Source: JAQTNA01 sp043743785 (GTDB lineage: Bacteria > Pseudomonadota > Gammaproteobacteria > Burkholderiales > Rhodocyclaceae). Taken from it: a stretch of 24,677 nt of DNA. The stretch spans positions 1 to 24,677 of the forward strand of contig JAYTVW010000112.1 in the NCBI GenBank assembly GCA_043743785.1. Reading direction: 5' to 3'. The first letter of the stretch is position 1. Each line of letters opens with the position of its first letter. The position numbers were made by a program, and so were the translations under genes. Shown here one piece after another: positions 1-7,285 of this stretch. A model generated the notes under the pieces. It saw only the letters and a list, made by a program, of their open reading frames with translations, searched no databases and was not told where the DNA came from.

Positions 1-103
1 AAGGCGCGGACGGCAGCGCTAAGCGAGCCATGTAAGGGCGGGCGTAACGCCGCAGGGGAACGAAAAGACAAGTCAGCGGGGGCATTTATTGACAGAAATC
101 GCC
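1..103. other. Left-edge spacer downstream of hemB
   Basis: This short stretch lies beyond the hemB stop codon at the left edge of the window. I see no open frame with coding character and no clear stem followed by a T-run. Any neighbouring gene must begin outside the window. Confidence 0.5.
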
Positions 104-1126
104 TTACGCCTCCTTCATCCACTTCGCCGCATCCATGGCGAAATAGGTGAGGATGCCGTCGGCACCGGCACGCTTGAAAGACAGCAGGGCTTCCAGGGCG
201 CAGGCTTCCTCGTTCAGCCAGCCATTGGCGGCGGCGGCCTTGAGCATGGCGTACTCGCCGCTCACCTGGTAGGCGTAAGTGGGCACGCCGAAGCTTTCCT
301 TGACCCGGCGCACGATGTCCAGATAAGGCATGCCGGGCTTCACCATGACCATGTCGGCGCCTTCCGCCAGGTCCATGGCCACTTCCCGCAGGGCTTCGTC
401 CGTGTTGGCCGGATCCATCTGGTAGGTGTATTTATTGCCCTTCCCCAGGTTGCCGGAGGAACCCACGGCGTCCCGGAAGGGGCCGTAGAAGGCGGAGGCA
501 TACTTGGCGGAATAGGCCAGGATACGGGTATATATCTGCTTGTCGCTGTCCAGTTCGGCACGTATGCGGGCAATGCGGCCATCCATCATGTCGGAAGGCG
601 CCACCACGTCGGCACCCGCCTGGGCATGGCAGAGGGCCTGCCGGGCCAGCACTTCCAGGGTCTCGTCGTTCAGCACGTAGCCACGGGGGTCATCCCGGGC
701 AATGAGGCCGTCCTGGCCGTGGCTGGTGTAGGGGTCCAGGGCCACATCGGTGATGATGCCCAGTTCCGGCAGGGCCTGCTTCAAGGCCCGCACTACCCGG
801 GGCACCAGGCCATCCGGGTTGAAGGCTTCTTCCGCCCCCCAGCTTTTCTTGTCGGTATCGATGACCGGGAACAGGGCCAGGGCCGGGATACCCAGTTTGA
901 AAGCTTCCTCGGCCAGAGGCAGCAGGTGGTCCAGGGTGTGGCGGAACACACCGGGCATGGAGCCGACGGCTTCGGACACGCCCTGACCTTCCCGCACGAA
1001 TACCGGGTAGATCAGATCGTCGGCGGAAAGCCGGTGCTCGCGCATGAGGCGGCGGGAAAAATCATCACGGCGCATGCGACGCATGCGGGTGGCGGGAAAA
1101 CCGCCGGCAATGGTCTGACGGGTCAT
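104..1126 (-). CDS. hemB: Delta-aminolevulinic acid dehydratase (porphobilinogen synthase)
   Basis: Condenses two 5-aminolevulinate molecules into porphobilinogen, an early cytoplasmic step of haem and tetrapyrrole synthesis. The 340-residue protein has the normal family length. The two active-site lysines are visible: K208 in SAKYASAFYGPF and K263, the Schiff-base lysine, in MVMVKPGMPYLD. The segment that carries zinc-binding cysteines in the E. coli type reads ALDPYTSHGQDG (D131, D139) here. This is the aspartate-rich, magnesium-dependent type known from Pseudomonas. The frame stays open 40 codons further upstream, but the ATG at 1126 gives the standard N-terminus (MTRQTIAGGFPATRMRRMR). It lies 120 nt downstream of ysxC on the same strand, so co-transcription is plausible. 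The Shine-Dalgarno is weak. Confidence 0.97.
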   Translation of the reverse strand: MTRQTIAGGFPATRMRRMRRDDFSRRLMREHRLSADDLIYPVFVREGQGVSEAVGSMPGVFRHTLDHLLPLAEEAFKLGIPALALFPVIDTDKKSWGAEEAFNPDGLVPRVVRALKQALPELGIITDVALDPYTSHGQDGLIARDDPRGYVLNDETLEVLARQALCHAQAGADVVAPSDMMDGRIARIRAELDSDKQIYTRILAYSAKYASAFYGPFRDAVGSSGNLGKGNKYTYQMDPANTDEALREVAMDLAEGADMVMVKPGMPYLDIVRRVKESFGVPTYAYQVSGEYAMLKAAAANGWLNEEACALEALLSFKRAGADGILTYFAMDAAKWMKEA

Positions 1127-1246
1127 GGAACGCAATCCTGGACTGTAAAAATTTGCACCACCCGGCGCTGGCCGGACCTTGGATATCCGCTCTCGGGCCA
1201 CAAACGGCGATGAAGCGCTTGCCACGTCACCCTTGAGCGGGAGCAT

Positions 1247-1921
1247 TCACCCCCCGGCTTCCTCGCCATTTATCGGGGGCGCTTCTTTTTCGGCATCCAC
1301 TTCATCATCTTCCGGGCTGCCGTCATCCTGGTCACCAAACCAGGGGGCGAGGGCCACTTCCGCTTCGTCGATGCCTATCTTCTTCAGGCTGGAGAAAAGC
1401 TGCACCGTCACCTGCCCGCCGAAGGGTTCAACTTCCTTCCGCACCGCCAGCAGGGTCGCCGCAGCTTCGCCCCGGGACAGCTTGTCGCACTTGGTGAGCA
1501 GGACGTGGATGGGCCGGGCCGAGGGCGCAAACCACTCGATCATCTGCCGGTCCAGATCCTTCAGAGGATGGCGGGAATCCATGATGAGCACCAGGCCCAC
1601 CAGGCTCTGCCGCCGGACCAGGTAGTTTTCCAGCAGGGCCACCCATTCCTGGCGCACTTTCTCAGGCACCTTGGCATAGCCGTAACCCGGCAAATCCACC
1701 AGGTAGGCACCGTTGGTCATGCGAAAGTAATTGATGAGCTGGGTGCGTCCGGGGGTCTTGGAAACGAAGGCGAGGCGCGTATGCCCCACCAGGGTGTTGA
1801 TGGCGCTGGATTTGCCAGCGTTGGAGCGGCCGGCGAAGGCGATTTCGGGCGGCCCCTGGTGGGGCAAGGCCTTGAATTTGGCAACGGAAGTGACGAACTC
1901 CGCGTGGCGGAAAAGGGGCAT
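1247..1921 (-). CDS. ysxC: Ribosome biogenesis GTP-binding protein YsxC/YihA (EngB)
   Basis: TRAFAC-class GTPase needed for assembly of the 50S ribosomal subunit; cytoplasmic. In the 224-residue protein the GTPase motifs appear in order: G1 GRSNAGKSS (31-39), the G2 threonine in KTPGRTQ (about 56), G3 DLPGYGYAK (76-84), G4 TKCDK (143-147), and a G5-like SSLK near 178. The C-terminal 28 residues (from about 197) form an acidic, probably disordered tail (DQDDGSPEDDEVDAEKE) beyond the conserved domain. The frame remains open far upstream over the divergent cytochrome gene. The ATG at 1921 gives the family's normal start (MPLFRHAEFVTSV), so the longer reading is rejected. hemB follows on the same strand, and the cytochrome c4 gene diverges from a shared 126-bp spacer. 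Confidence 0.97.
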   Translation of the reverse strand: MPLFRHAEFVTSVAKFKALPHQGPPEIAFAGRSNAGKSSAINTLVGHTRLAFVSKTPGRTQLINYFRMTNGAYLVDLPGYGYAKVPEKVRQEWVALLENYLVRRQSLVGLVLIMDSRHPLKDLDRQMIEWFAPSARPIHVLLTKCDKLSRGEAAATLLAVRKEVEPFGGQVTVQLFSSLKKIGIDEAEVALAPWFGDQDDGSPEDDEVDAEKEAPPINGEEAGG

Positions 1922-1978
1922 GGAACAGGGAATCCGAGGAGGGCCGCAGGTAGCGGCGCAATGAAAGGCGAAAGGACA

Positions 1979-2009
1979 TTGGCGAAGCCGCCGCGTCTTG
2001 GTATAGAAT
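1979..2009 (+). promoter_or_regulatory. Candidate sigma-70 promoter for cytochrome c4
   Basis: A TTGGCG hexamer (1979-1984) and TAGAAT (2004-2009) lie 19 bp apart. The overlapping TATAGA (2002-2007) would give a 17-bp spacer. The start codon is about 40 nt downstream, which suits a short leader. This is a pattern match only. Confidence 0.4.
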
Positions 2010-2047
2010 AACAGGTTTATAGGACTGCAGGCTCTCAAGGAGTGCAC

Positions 2048-2686
2048 ATGATCAAGCGTTTCACGCTGTTGTCGTTGGCCCTGTTCGCCGCCTCCGCGGC
2101 CCAGGCTTCCGAAGCGACGACCACCAAGGGTGACCCGGCCAAGGGCCAGGCGATTGCTTCCACGGTTTGCGTTGCCTGTCACGGCGCCGACGGGAACAGC
2201 CCGGTTGCGGCCAACCCGAAGCTGGCCGGCCAGATTCCGGAATACCTGGCCAAGCAACTGCACAATTTCCAGGGCGTGGGCGGCAAGCAGCCCGAGCGCG
2301 TCAATGCCGTCATGAACGGCATGGCTGCGGCCCTCTCCGAGGACGACATCAAGAATGTCGCCGCTTGGTTTGGTTCCCAGAAGCAAGTGCCGGACACCGC
2401 CAAGAACCCCAAGAGCGTCGATGCGGGCCAGAAACTGTGGCGCGCCGGTGACCTGAAGAAGGGCATCCCCGCCTGTGCCGGTTGTCACGGCCCTGCCGGT
2501 GCCGGCCTGCCGATTCAGTACCCGCGCCTTGCCGGCCAATGGGGTGACTACATTGAAGTCCAGCTGAAGGCCTTCCGTGCTGGCGAACGGGAAAACGATC
2601 TGAACAAGGTGATGCGCACCATCGCTCTGAAGATGACGGATGCCGAAGTGAAGGCAGTGGCCGACTACGCCGCCGGCCTGCGCTAA
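2048..2686 (+). CDS. Dihaem cytochrome c4, periplasmic
   Basis: Exported two-haem electron carrier. In the c4 family such proteins pass electrons from the bc1 complex towards terminal oxidases. The 212-residue precursor has a Sec signal peptide (MIKRFTLLSLALFAASAAQA, residues 1-20). Two CXXCH haem sites follow: CVACH (41-45) and CAGCH (143-147), one per half of an internally duplicated protein. Likely axial methionines are M92 (NGMAAALS) and M196 (ALKMTDAE). An in-frame GTG at 2042 overlaps the Shine-Dalgarno, while the ATG at 2048 sits 5 nt after AAGGAG (2037-2042), so 2048 is chosen. It diverges from ysxC and ends in a strong terminator. A cyt c4-ysxC-hemB order is, as I recall it, common in betaproteobacteria. 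Covalent haem attachment would need a c-type maturation system, which is not in the window. Confidence 0.95.
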   Translation: MIKRFTLLSLALFAASAAQASEATTTKGDPAKGQAIASTVCVACHGADGNSPVAANPKLAGQIPEYLAKQLHNFQGVGGKQPERVNAVMNGMAAALSEDDIKNVAAWFGSQKQVPDTAKNPKSVDAGQKLWRAGDLKKGIPACAGCHGPAGAGLPIQYPRLAGQWGDYIEVQLKAFRAGERENDLNKVMRTIALKMTDAEVKAVADYAAGLR

Positions 2687-2704
2687 ATTTCCCCGTGTCG
2701 CAAC

Positions 2705-2729
2705 AAAAGCCACCTTCGGGTGGCTTTTT
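2705..2729 (+). terminator. Rho-independent terminator after cytochrome c4
   Basis: A perfect 10-bp stem (AAAAGCCACC / GGTGGCTTTT) closes a TTCG tetraloop and runs into a T-rich tail. It begins 19 nt after the cytochrome stop. The A-run on the left arm means it could also work leftward. Confidence 0.92.
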
Positions 2730-2800
2730 GCGTTGTGGAGCAATGAGTTAGAAACGCTTTCCCTTCAAATCTCATCCCCTCACAACCACTGAACTAGTCG

Positions 2801-2820
2801 TTAGCCCAGGTTTAACAACC
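2801..2820 (+). repeat. Left terminal inverted repeat of the IS
   Basis: TTAGCCCAGGTTTAACAACC pairs imperfectly with the right end at 4894-4913 (15 of 20 positions). The transposase reads towards this end, and its stop codon lies 80 bp inside. Confidence 0.65.
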
Positions 2821-2899
2821 CCAAAAAAAACATCCTTGTAAATCAATTTATTGTCGCGTACAGGTGTTTTTAGAGGCCTGTTTTCGCGTTATGGGGACG

Positions 2900-4747
2900 T
2901 CAGTTGAGCATTTTCTTGGTGCCTCCCGGTGCCGGGTTGAGGGCGAGGGCCTGGTAAAGTTTCATGAGCGCGGGTTCGGCGACGGTGCTCTTGCGGACGT
3001 GGAGCGTGCGGCCGTCCCTGCGGCGTAAACTCGCGGTGATACGGCGCTGGACCGAGAGCGTTTCCCGCAGGCTGGCCCAGGAATCCTTGATTCCGGCGGC
3101 CTTGAGTTGGGTGCGGATGACCTGCACACACTGATACGCCAGCACGGTGATGAACAAGTGCCCGTCCGAGCGAGCCTCTTTTGAATGGAAGACCGGGCGC
3201 AGGCCCAGTTCCGATTTGAGGCTGCGGAAGACTGACTCCAGGTCAGTCAGCATGGTGTAGGTACGCCACAATTTTTCCGCGTCCCAACTCAGTTCGTTGC
3301 TGCGCAGGCAATACACGCCCGGATGGGTGGCCGTGGTGCCCGCCACGGGGATCTTCTGCCAAGTGACGGCGGTCACCTTTTTCGCCTCGTCGCTTTCCAG
3401 GCCCACGGTGTAATGCTGACTGGCGCCGTGGCTCTTGGCCTTCAGTCGGCCGATGCGCTCCAGCAACTTGTCGTGGCGCTTCTCGGCGCGGGGTTTTTGC
3501 AGACCGTCGGCGATCTTCTGCAAGCCGGCCTCGAACGCCTGGGTAAAACGCGCCATCATGGCCGTTTCCTTGACCTCTCGCCCTTCGGAATGGCAATACA
3601 GCAGCACCTCCTGGCCGTCCGCGCTGCTTTCCTTCTGCAAATGCACCGTTTCACCGCCGGCGGTTTCAATGGAAACTGCCGCATCCGCATCAAACTGACG
3701 GGTGCCGCCACGACGCACCACCAAATAGCGATAACCCTGTTCCTGTAACCACAGCAGATTGGCGTGGGTGGCAATGCCCGCATCCATGATAACCATAGCA
3801 CCGGCCGGCGCCATCAGTCCGGTGAGCATGCCGGCCAGCGTCGTACCCTCGGCGACATTGCCGGCAAACGTCTGGGATCGACGCACGAAACCGCTGCCAT
3901 CGAGCACCAAACCCAAGGTTACCAGGGGGCAGTCCGTGCGCTTCTCCTTCGAGCGGCCATGGCGGGCCTTCGTATTCCCCGTCGCCGCACCTTCAAAGTA
4001 GGTGTTCGTCAGATCAAACAGCGTGACCGTTTCTTCCAGTGAAAACAGCGTATTGATACTGCTGAACAGATGGGTTTCGAGGGCGGCACGATGGTGCATC
4101 AGCGCATCCGAAGCCCGGCAGAGGGTCATGTGCGACATGCCATTGAAATCTACGTCGAGAAGTTCGCCCAACGCGCTGTGCGTTTGCAGCCAATTCCACG
4201 TCGCCAATTCGGATGCCGGATGGGCCATCCTGCCCACCAGATTGCCGAGGATTGCTGCACGTACAACGCCATTGACACCTAATTCCGTGAGCTTCTCCAC
4301 CAGACCGAGTTGCGCCACGGCCGCCAGGGCAACATGTTCGACGCCGACGGAACGGGGCTGCGACTGTTGCAGCGAGTCGATATCCACGTCCTGGAAGTCA
4401 GGGGATGGCGCCTCGACGGTCGCCGCTGGCGTGCCTTCCGTCTGGGGGGACGCTTCCAAAATGGGCGCCCGTGCCACCAACTGCTCGAAGTAGCGCTGGG
4501 CAGCACGCTCGATATGCTCTGAGCACGCCAGGGCGAGCAGCGGGGCTTGGGCCGGCGGTTGCAGCAACTGATCAAGGCGGCTGCACAGAATCGGCCAGTC
4601 GTCCTGCTTGATGGCGAAGTTCCGACCAAGGTTGAGGACGGTGATCTGGCGCACCTTGCCACCAATGCGCTCGCCACGCACTAGGCGAAAGGTGAAGTAG
4701 CCCTCGCCGGTGGCCTTATTGCGGGTTCGGGTTTGACGGATAAACAT
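2900..4747 (-). CDS. IS1634-family DDE transposase
   Basis: Cut-and-paste transposase of the IS4-related, RNase-H-fold group, acting on the element's own ends. It is 615 residues, about full length for IS1634-type enzymes, with no frameshift. The catalytic triad can be placed: D245 in TLFDLTNTYFEG, D322 in VIMDAGIATH, and E513 in RSLKSELGLRPVFHSK. The last shows the R-(3)-E-(6)-K-like signature of IS4 relatives. An N-terminal segment with RQITVLNLGRNFAI is typical of these proteins. The C-terminus ends in GGTKKMLN. The start at 4747 (MFIRQTRTRNKATGEG) is preferred over an in-frame ATG 15 codons upstream because it matches the expected family N-terminus. The intact triad and frame suggest the copy could be active or recently so. 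Confidence 0.93.
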   Translation of the reverse strand: MFIRQTRTRNKATGEGYFTFRLVRGERIGGKVRQITVLNLGRNFAIKQDDWPILCSRLDQLLQPPAQAPLLALACSEHIERAAQRYFEQLVARAPILEASPQTEGTPAATVEAPSPDFQDVDIDSLQQSQPRSVGVEHVALAAVAQLGLVEKLTELGVNGVVRAAILGNLVGRMAHPASELATWNWLQTHSALGELLDVDFNGMSHMTLCRASDALMHHRAALETHLFSSINTLFSLEETVTLFDLTNTYFEGAATGNTKARHGRSKEKRTDCPLVTLGLVLDGSGFVRRSQTFAGNVAEGTTLAGMLTGLMAPAGAMVIMDAGIATHANLLWLQEQGYRYLVVRRGGTRQFDADAAVSIETAGGETVHLQKESSADGQEVLLYCHSEGREVKETAMMARFTQAFEAGLQKIADGLQKPRAEKRHDKLLERIGRLKAKSHGASQHYTVGLESDEAKKVTAVTWQKIPVAGTTATHPGVYCLRSNELSWDAEKLWRTYTMLTDLESVFRSLKSELGLRPVFHSKEARSDGHLFITVLAYQCVQVIRTQLKAAGIKDSWASLRETLSVQRRITASLRRRDGRTLHVRKSTVAEPALMKLYQALALNPAPGGTKKMLN

Positions 4748-4893
4748 GCCCCCGATGTTACCGGAAAAGCAAGGGGGAAAACCACAAAACAAATACTATT
4801 ATGGCACAACAGAGCGCCGCCAAAAACCCGCCCATATACAAATCAGTGGGTTAGTCTTCGCCGTTACACCAAAAACCCCTATTTATGACAAAC

Positions 4894-4913
4894 GGATGTT
4901 AAAGACAGGCTAA
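4894..4913 (-). repeat. Right terminal inverted repeat of the IS
   Basis: This is the partner of the repeat at 2801-2820. Read on the minus strand it begins TTAGCCTGTCTTTAACATCC. It lies upstream of the transposase start, with about 146 bp of AT-rich leader between them. Confidence 0.65.
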
Positions 4914-5277
4914 GTTTAGAAACATCATAAATCACTTTCAATTGGCACTTTGGTGGCACCGACCGGGACCAGATTGGCAAAAAATACCTCGCCAAAACGC
5001 AGGCGATCAAGGCAAGCGCCTAGATCCCAAGCCATCGCCTTGTCGAAAATTTTTACACCCCATTTCACGTAAGTGTTAATGAAACACATCGAAGCGAGCA
5101 TCCTTAAGCGTGCCACTTTTACTCAAAAACCTTGACATCCATATGATGTATATAGGTTATTGTTTCGCCAGAATCCCCCCCATGACTCCAGGCACACCAA
5201 CCGGCGGGTGTCGAAATACTTTACACATCACATGAAATAACAACGAAATACATAGCTAACACATTGATACATATGCG
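4914..5277. other. AT-rich spacer between the IS and the PEP-CTERM gene
   Basis: This stretch has no convincing gene. A 63-codon frame on the minus strand (4925-5116, MARLRMLASMCFIN...) has no upstream Shine-Dalgarno and no recognisable motif. It may be a relic of a gene damaged before or by the IS insertion. A good -35 hexamer TTGACA (5132-5137) is followed by AT-rich sequence (TATATAGG, about 5149-5156) at poor spacing, so I do not call a promoter. Base composition is clearly richer in A and T than in the flanking housekeeping genes. Confidence 0.5.
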
Positions 5278-5293
5278 TGGCTTGCTTATTGCT
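5278..5293 (+). promoter_or_regulatory. Candidate sigma-54 (-24/-12) promoter of the PEP-CTERM gene
   Basis: TGGCTTGCTTATTGCT carries the invariant GG (5279-5280) and GC (5291-5292) exactly 10 bp apart, inside TGGC and TTGC blocks that match the sigma-54 consensus TGGCAC-N5-TTGC. Transcription would start about 12 bp later (near 5303), giving a leader of about 55 nt before the ATG at 5358. Exosortase/PEP-CTERM systems are often accompanied by PrsK/PrsR, whose PrsR is a sigma-54-type activator, so this promoter class fits. No activator site was identified. Confidence 0.55.
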
Positions 5294-5357
5294 ATATCGC
5301 AATACACCGCGAAGGCGCCTCCTGCGTTCAAGCACCTCCCTTTCTGGATATACACCC

Positions 5358-6026
5358 ATGAAACTCAAGAGTCTGGTCGCCGCCTTTGCCGTTTCTTGTG
5401 TCGCTGCTTCAGCACACGCCACCATTATTAACCTAGCCCTGACAGTGCCGACCTCCGGCACCTTCAATGGCACGGGAGGGTCCACGGGCAGCACAGTTAC
5501 CAATGTCACCACAAATTTCGGCATGGAGGTATGGGTAGCCCCCACCACCACCAGCGGAACCCAGGCCATTGCCTACAATGGCGATTCTGGCTCATCCGGC
5601 TTCGGACTTTATATTGCCGGAGGAGTGTTCAATTTCCTGTATGGCGGAGTCGTGATAACGTCGATTGCAAACATTTCGACGAATCAGTGGCAAGAACTTG
5701 CGGTTGTGAATGTAGGCGGCACCACCAAGTACTACTTGAACGGGAACATGGTAGGTTCAACTTTCGTTTCCCCTACTCCAGCAAGCGGCGGCACCATTAC
5801 GCCCCGCATGACAATTGGCACAGGAAACCAGGGGGCCTTGGCCGAGAACTTCTCCGGCAACATCTACGGCCTGAATGTATTCACCTTTTCTGCCGACGCT
5901 TTCAATGCTGCGACGGACCTGATGCAATCCACCCCGCCGACCGTCCCCGAACCCGCCAGTCTCGCCCTCCTTGGCCTGGGCTTCGCTGGTCTGGTGAATA
6001 GCCGCCGCAAGGCCAAGCAAGCCTGA
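5358..6026 (+). CDS. PEP-CTERM sorting-domain protein with LamG-like fold
   Basis: An exported protein predicted to be sorted by an exosortase. The 222 residues comprise a signal peptide (1-21, ending ASAHA), a beta-rich body (about 24-190), and a C-terminal PEP-CTERM signal: VPEP (196-199), a hydrophobic stretch ALLGLGFAGLV, then the basic end RRKAK. The body looks like a concanavalin/LamG domain: FGMEVWVAP, GFGLYIAGGVFNFLY, WQELAVVNVGGTTKYYLNG, and a closing FSGNIYGLNVF strand. It is Thr/Ser/Gly-rich, as in surface or matrix proteins of this class. The start at 5358 is set by the signal peptide; the frame is open upstream but gives no sensible N-terminus. The Shine-Dalgarno is weak. No exosortase gene is in the window, so it must act in trans. 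The substrate or binding role is unknown. Confidence 0.88.
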   Translation: MKLKSLVAAFAVSCVAASAHATIINLALTVPTSGTFNGTGGSTGSTVTNVTTNFGMEVWVAPTTTSGTQAIAYNGDSGSSGFGLYIAGGVFNFLYGGVVITSIANISTNQWQELAVVNVGGTTKYYLNGNMVGSTFVSPTPASGGTITPRMTIGTGNQGALAENFSGNIYGLNVFTFSADAFNAATDLMQSTPPTVPEPASLALLGLGFAGLVNSRRKAKQA

Positions 6027-6051
6027 TACCCGGCAAGACAGTCAGCAAAAC

Positions 6052-6078
6052 GGGAGCTTTTGCTCCCATTTTCTTTTG
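6052..6078 (+). terminator. Terminator after the PEP-CTERM gene
   Basis: A GGGAGC-TTTT-GCTCCC hairpin (6052-6067) is followed by ATTTTCTTTT. It begins 25 nt after the stop. A preceding AAAAC could lengthen the stem to the outer T-run. Confidence 0.85.
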
Positions 6079-6236
6079 TCTGGCCGTTCCTTGCGCAAGC
6101 CCCTCCTCCGGCAAGCTGCGCCACAATCCATGATCCAGCCGTGTCGGGACACTAATTTCGGACTGGATGGAATAAACGCCGGCCCCCACTTGTCCACCAG
6201 GGCGTAACACCCTCAACAACGCTCCGGGAGACACCC

Positions 6237-6605
6237 ATGAAAATCCGCCACATTCTGGCCGCCACGGCCTTCGCCCTGTCCTGTACCGCCGCCTTGGCCG
6301 ATGCACCAGCCAAAACCCTGGACGGCAACCTCGTCGATGGCAAGGACATGAGCCTGTACACCTTCGACAAGGACGCCGGCGGCAAGAGCGCCTGTAACGG
6401 CCCCTGTGCCGCCAACTGGCCGCCCCTCATGGCCGAAGACAGCGCCATGGCCTCCGGCGACTGGAGCGTCGTCACGCGAGACGATGGCAAGAAACAATGG
6501 GCCTGGAAGGGCAAACCCCTGTACCGCTTCATGAAGGACCAGAAGGCCGGTGACCACCTGGGCGAGGGCCTGCTCAACAACATGTGGCACACTGCCAAGC
6601 CCTGA
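6237..6605 (+). CDS. Small secreted protein with Yx(FWY)xxD repeats (COG4315 type)
   Basis: A 122-residue exported protein of unknown biochemical role. A signal peptide (about 1-22, MKIRHILAATAFALSC...ADA) precedes the conserved body. The first repeat is YTFDKD (41-46), followed by CNGPCAANWPP with C53 and C57. The second half carries WAWKGKPLYRFMKDQKAGD (about 88-106), and the protein ends near NNMWH. This double Yx(F/W/Y)xxD pattern defines the COG4315 'secreted repeat' family. The mature protein has five methionines but is not methionine-rich in the sense of MrpX. A GGGAG Shine-Dalgarno (6226-6230) lies 6 nt before the ATG. It is followed, after a palindromic repeat, by an ECF sigma factor, so it may be a regulon member. 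The C15 in the signal peptide is not in a clear lipobox. Confidence 0.85.
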   Translation: MKIRHILAATAFALSCTAALADAPAKTLDGNLVDGKDMSLYTFDKDAGGKSACNGPCAANWPPLMAEDSAMASGDWSVVTRDDGKKQWAWKGKPLYRFMKDQKAGDHLGEGLLNNMWHTAKP

Positions 6606-6619
6606 GACGAAAGCACGCA

Positions 6620-6778
6620 CCTTGAAAATTGAATGAAACGTCGAGGCGCAGAGGCGCCGAGAAAGCCATGGGCAGCAAAGCTTCTGGCTGCTGCCGGCGA
6701 ATTGTTGAGCGCTCGGTCGGCTCGCATTTCCTCTGCGTCTCGGCGCCTCGGCGTTTAGTCACTCGCTTTTCTCTGGAT
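6620..6778. repeat. Palindromic intergenic element, copy A
   Basis: Arms at 6635-6664 and 6727-6757 are near inverted repeats built from a GAGGCGC-type unit (GAGGCGCAGAGGCGCCGAG on the left; the right arm reads CTCTGCGTCTCGGCGCCTCG). The core between them is 62 nt. It fills nearly the whole gap between the COG4315-type gene and the sigma-factor gene. Related copies lie near 9054, 16751 and 20860. Confidence 0.8.
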
Positions 6779-6787
6779 TAACCTGCC

Positions 6788-7285
6788 ATGGTCGCCCGCG
6801 ACGAACTCATCGCCCACATTCCCCGTCTGCGGCGCTATGCACGTGCCCTGACGGGGGATGGCAATCGGGCCGACGACCTGGTGCAGGACACCCTGGAGCG
6901 GGCGCTGAGCCGCTTCACCCTATGGCCGCCGCGGGATCTGCGGCTCTGGCTGTTCGCCATCATGCACAATCTTTTCGTGAATCAGGTGCGCCGGCCCGAT
7001 GCCGTGGAGTACCGGGAGGAACCGGGCGAAGGCGATATTCACGCCCAGTCGCCCATGGACGCCCTGGAACTGCGGGACCTGGACGCCGCTCTGCAAAAAC
7101 TGCCGCCGGAACAAAGGGAAGTCCTGCTGCTGGTGGCCCTTGAAGAACTTTCCTATGCCGACGCGGCCAAGGTACTGGGCGTCCCCCCAGGTACGATCAT
7201 GTCCCGCCTGTCCCGGGGACGGGACCGGTTGCGCAGCCTGCTGGCCGTGCCGGACGCCCCCAGCCATCTGCAGGTGGTGAAATGA
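6788..7285 (+). CDS. ECF-type RNA polymerase sigma factor
   Basis: A 165-residue alternative sigma factor of the extracytoplasmic-function class, directing RNA polymerase to a stress regulon. Region 2 is visible near the N-terminus (ADDLVQDTLERAL, about 29-41, then LWLFAIMHNLFVNQVRR). Region 4 with its helix-turn-helix is near the C-terminus (LPPEQREVLLLVALEELSY, then DAAKVLGVPPGTIMSRLSR). The middle linker is short, as in this class. The stop overlaps the anti-sigma start by 4 nt (ATGA at 7282-7285), so the two are translationally coupled. The Shine-Dalgarno is poor. Only about 30 bp separate the start from the right arm of palindromic copy A. A promoter must therefore lie in or before that repeat, or the gene is read through from the upstream gene. 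Confidence 0.93.
   Translation: MVARDELIAHIPRLRRYARALTGDGNRADDLVQDTLERALSRFTLWPPRDLRLWLFAIMHNLFVNQVRRPDAVEYREEPGEGDIHAQSPMDALELRDLDAALQKLPPEQREVLLLVALEELSYADAAKVLGVPPGTIMSRLSRGRDRLRSLLAVPDAPSHLQVVK

Larger units (their letters stand above)
2801..4913 (-). mobile_element. IS1634-type insertion sequence, about 2.1 kb
   Basis: A single full-length transposase gene is bracketed by imperfect terminal inverted repeats. The left end (2801-2820) and the reverse complement of the right end (4894-4913) share TTAGCC, then TTTAACA, then CC, giving 15 of 20 matching positions. I found no perfect target duplication directly at these ends, so the exact termini could be off by a few bases. The element sits 71 bp past the cytochrome c4 terminator and breaks no recognisable gene. 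The DNA to its right is AT-richer than the rest of the window. Confidence 0.8.

Noticed and set aside
1922..2743. Extended N-terminus of YsxC over the cytochrome c4 gene
   Set aside because: The extra residues are antisense to a certain gene, and the YsxC family begins at the MPLFRHAEF segment.
4925..5116. Minus-strand 63-codon frame right of the IS
   Set aside because: No Shine-Dalgarno, no motif and no recognisable relatives; kept only as possible gene debris in the spacer note.
6237..6605. Small secreted protein considered as MrpX-type methionine-rich scavenger
   Set aside because: Only five methionines in the mature chain, and it has the Yx(FWY)xxD repeats and Cys pair of another family.
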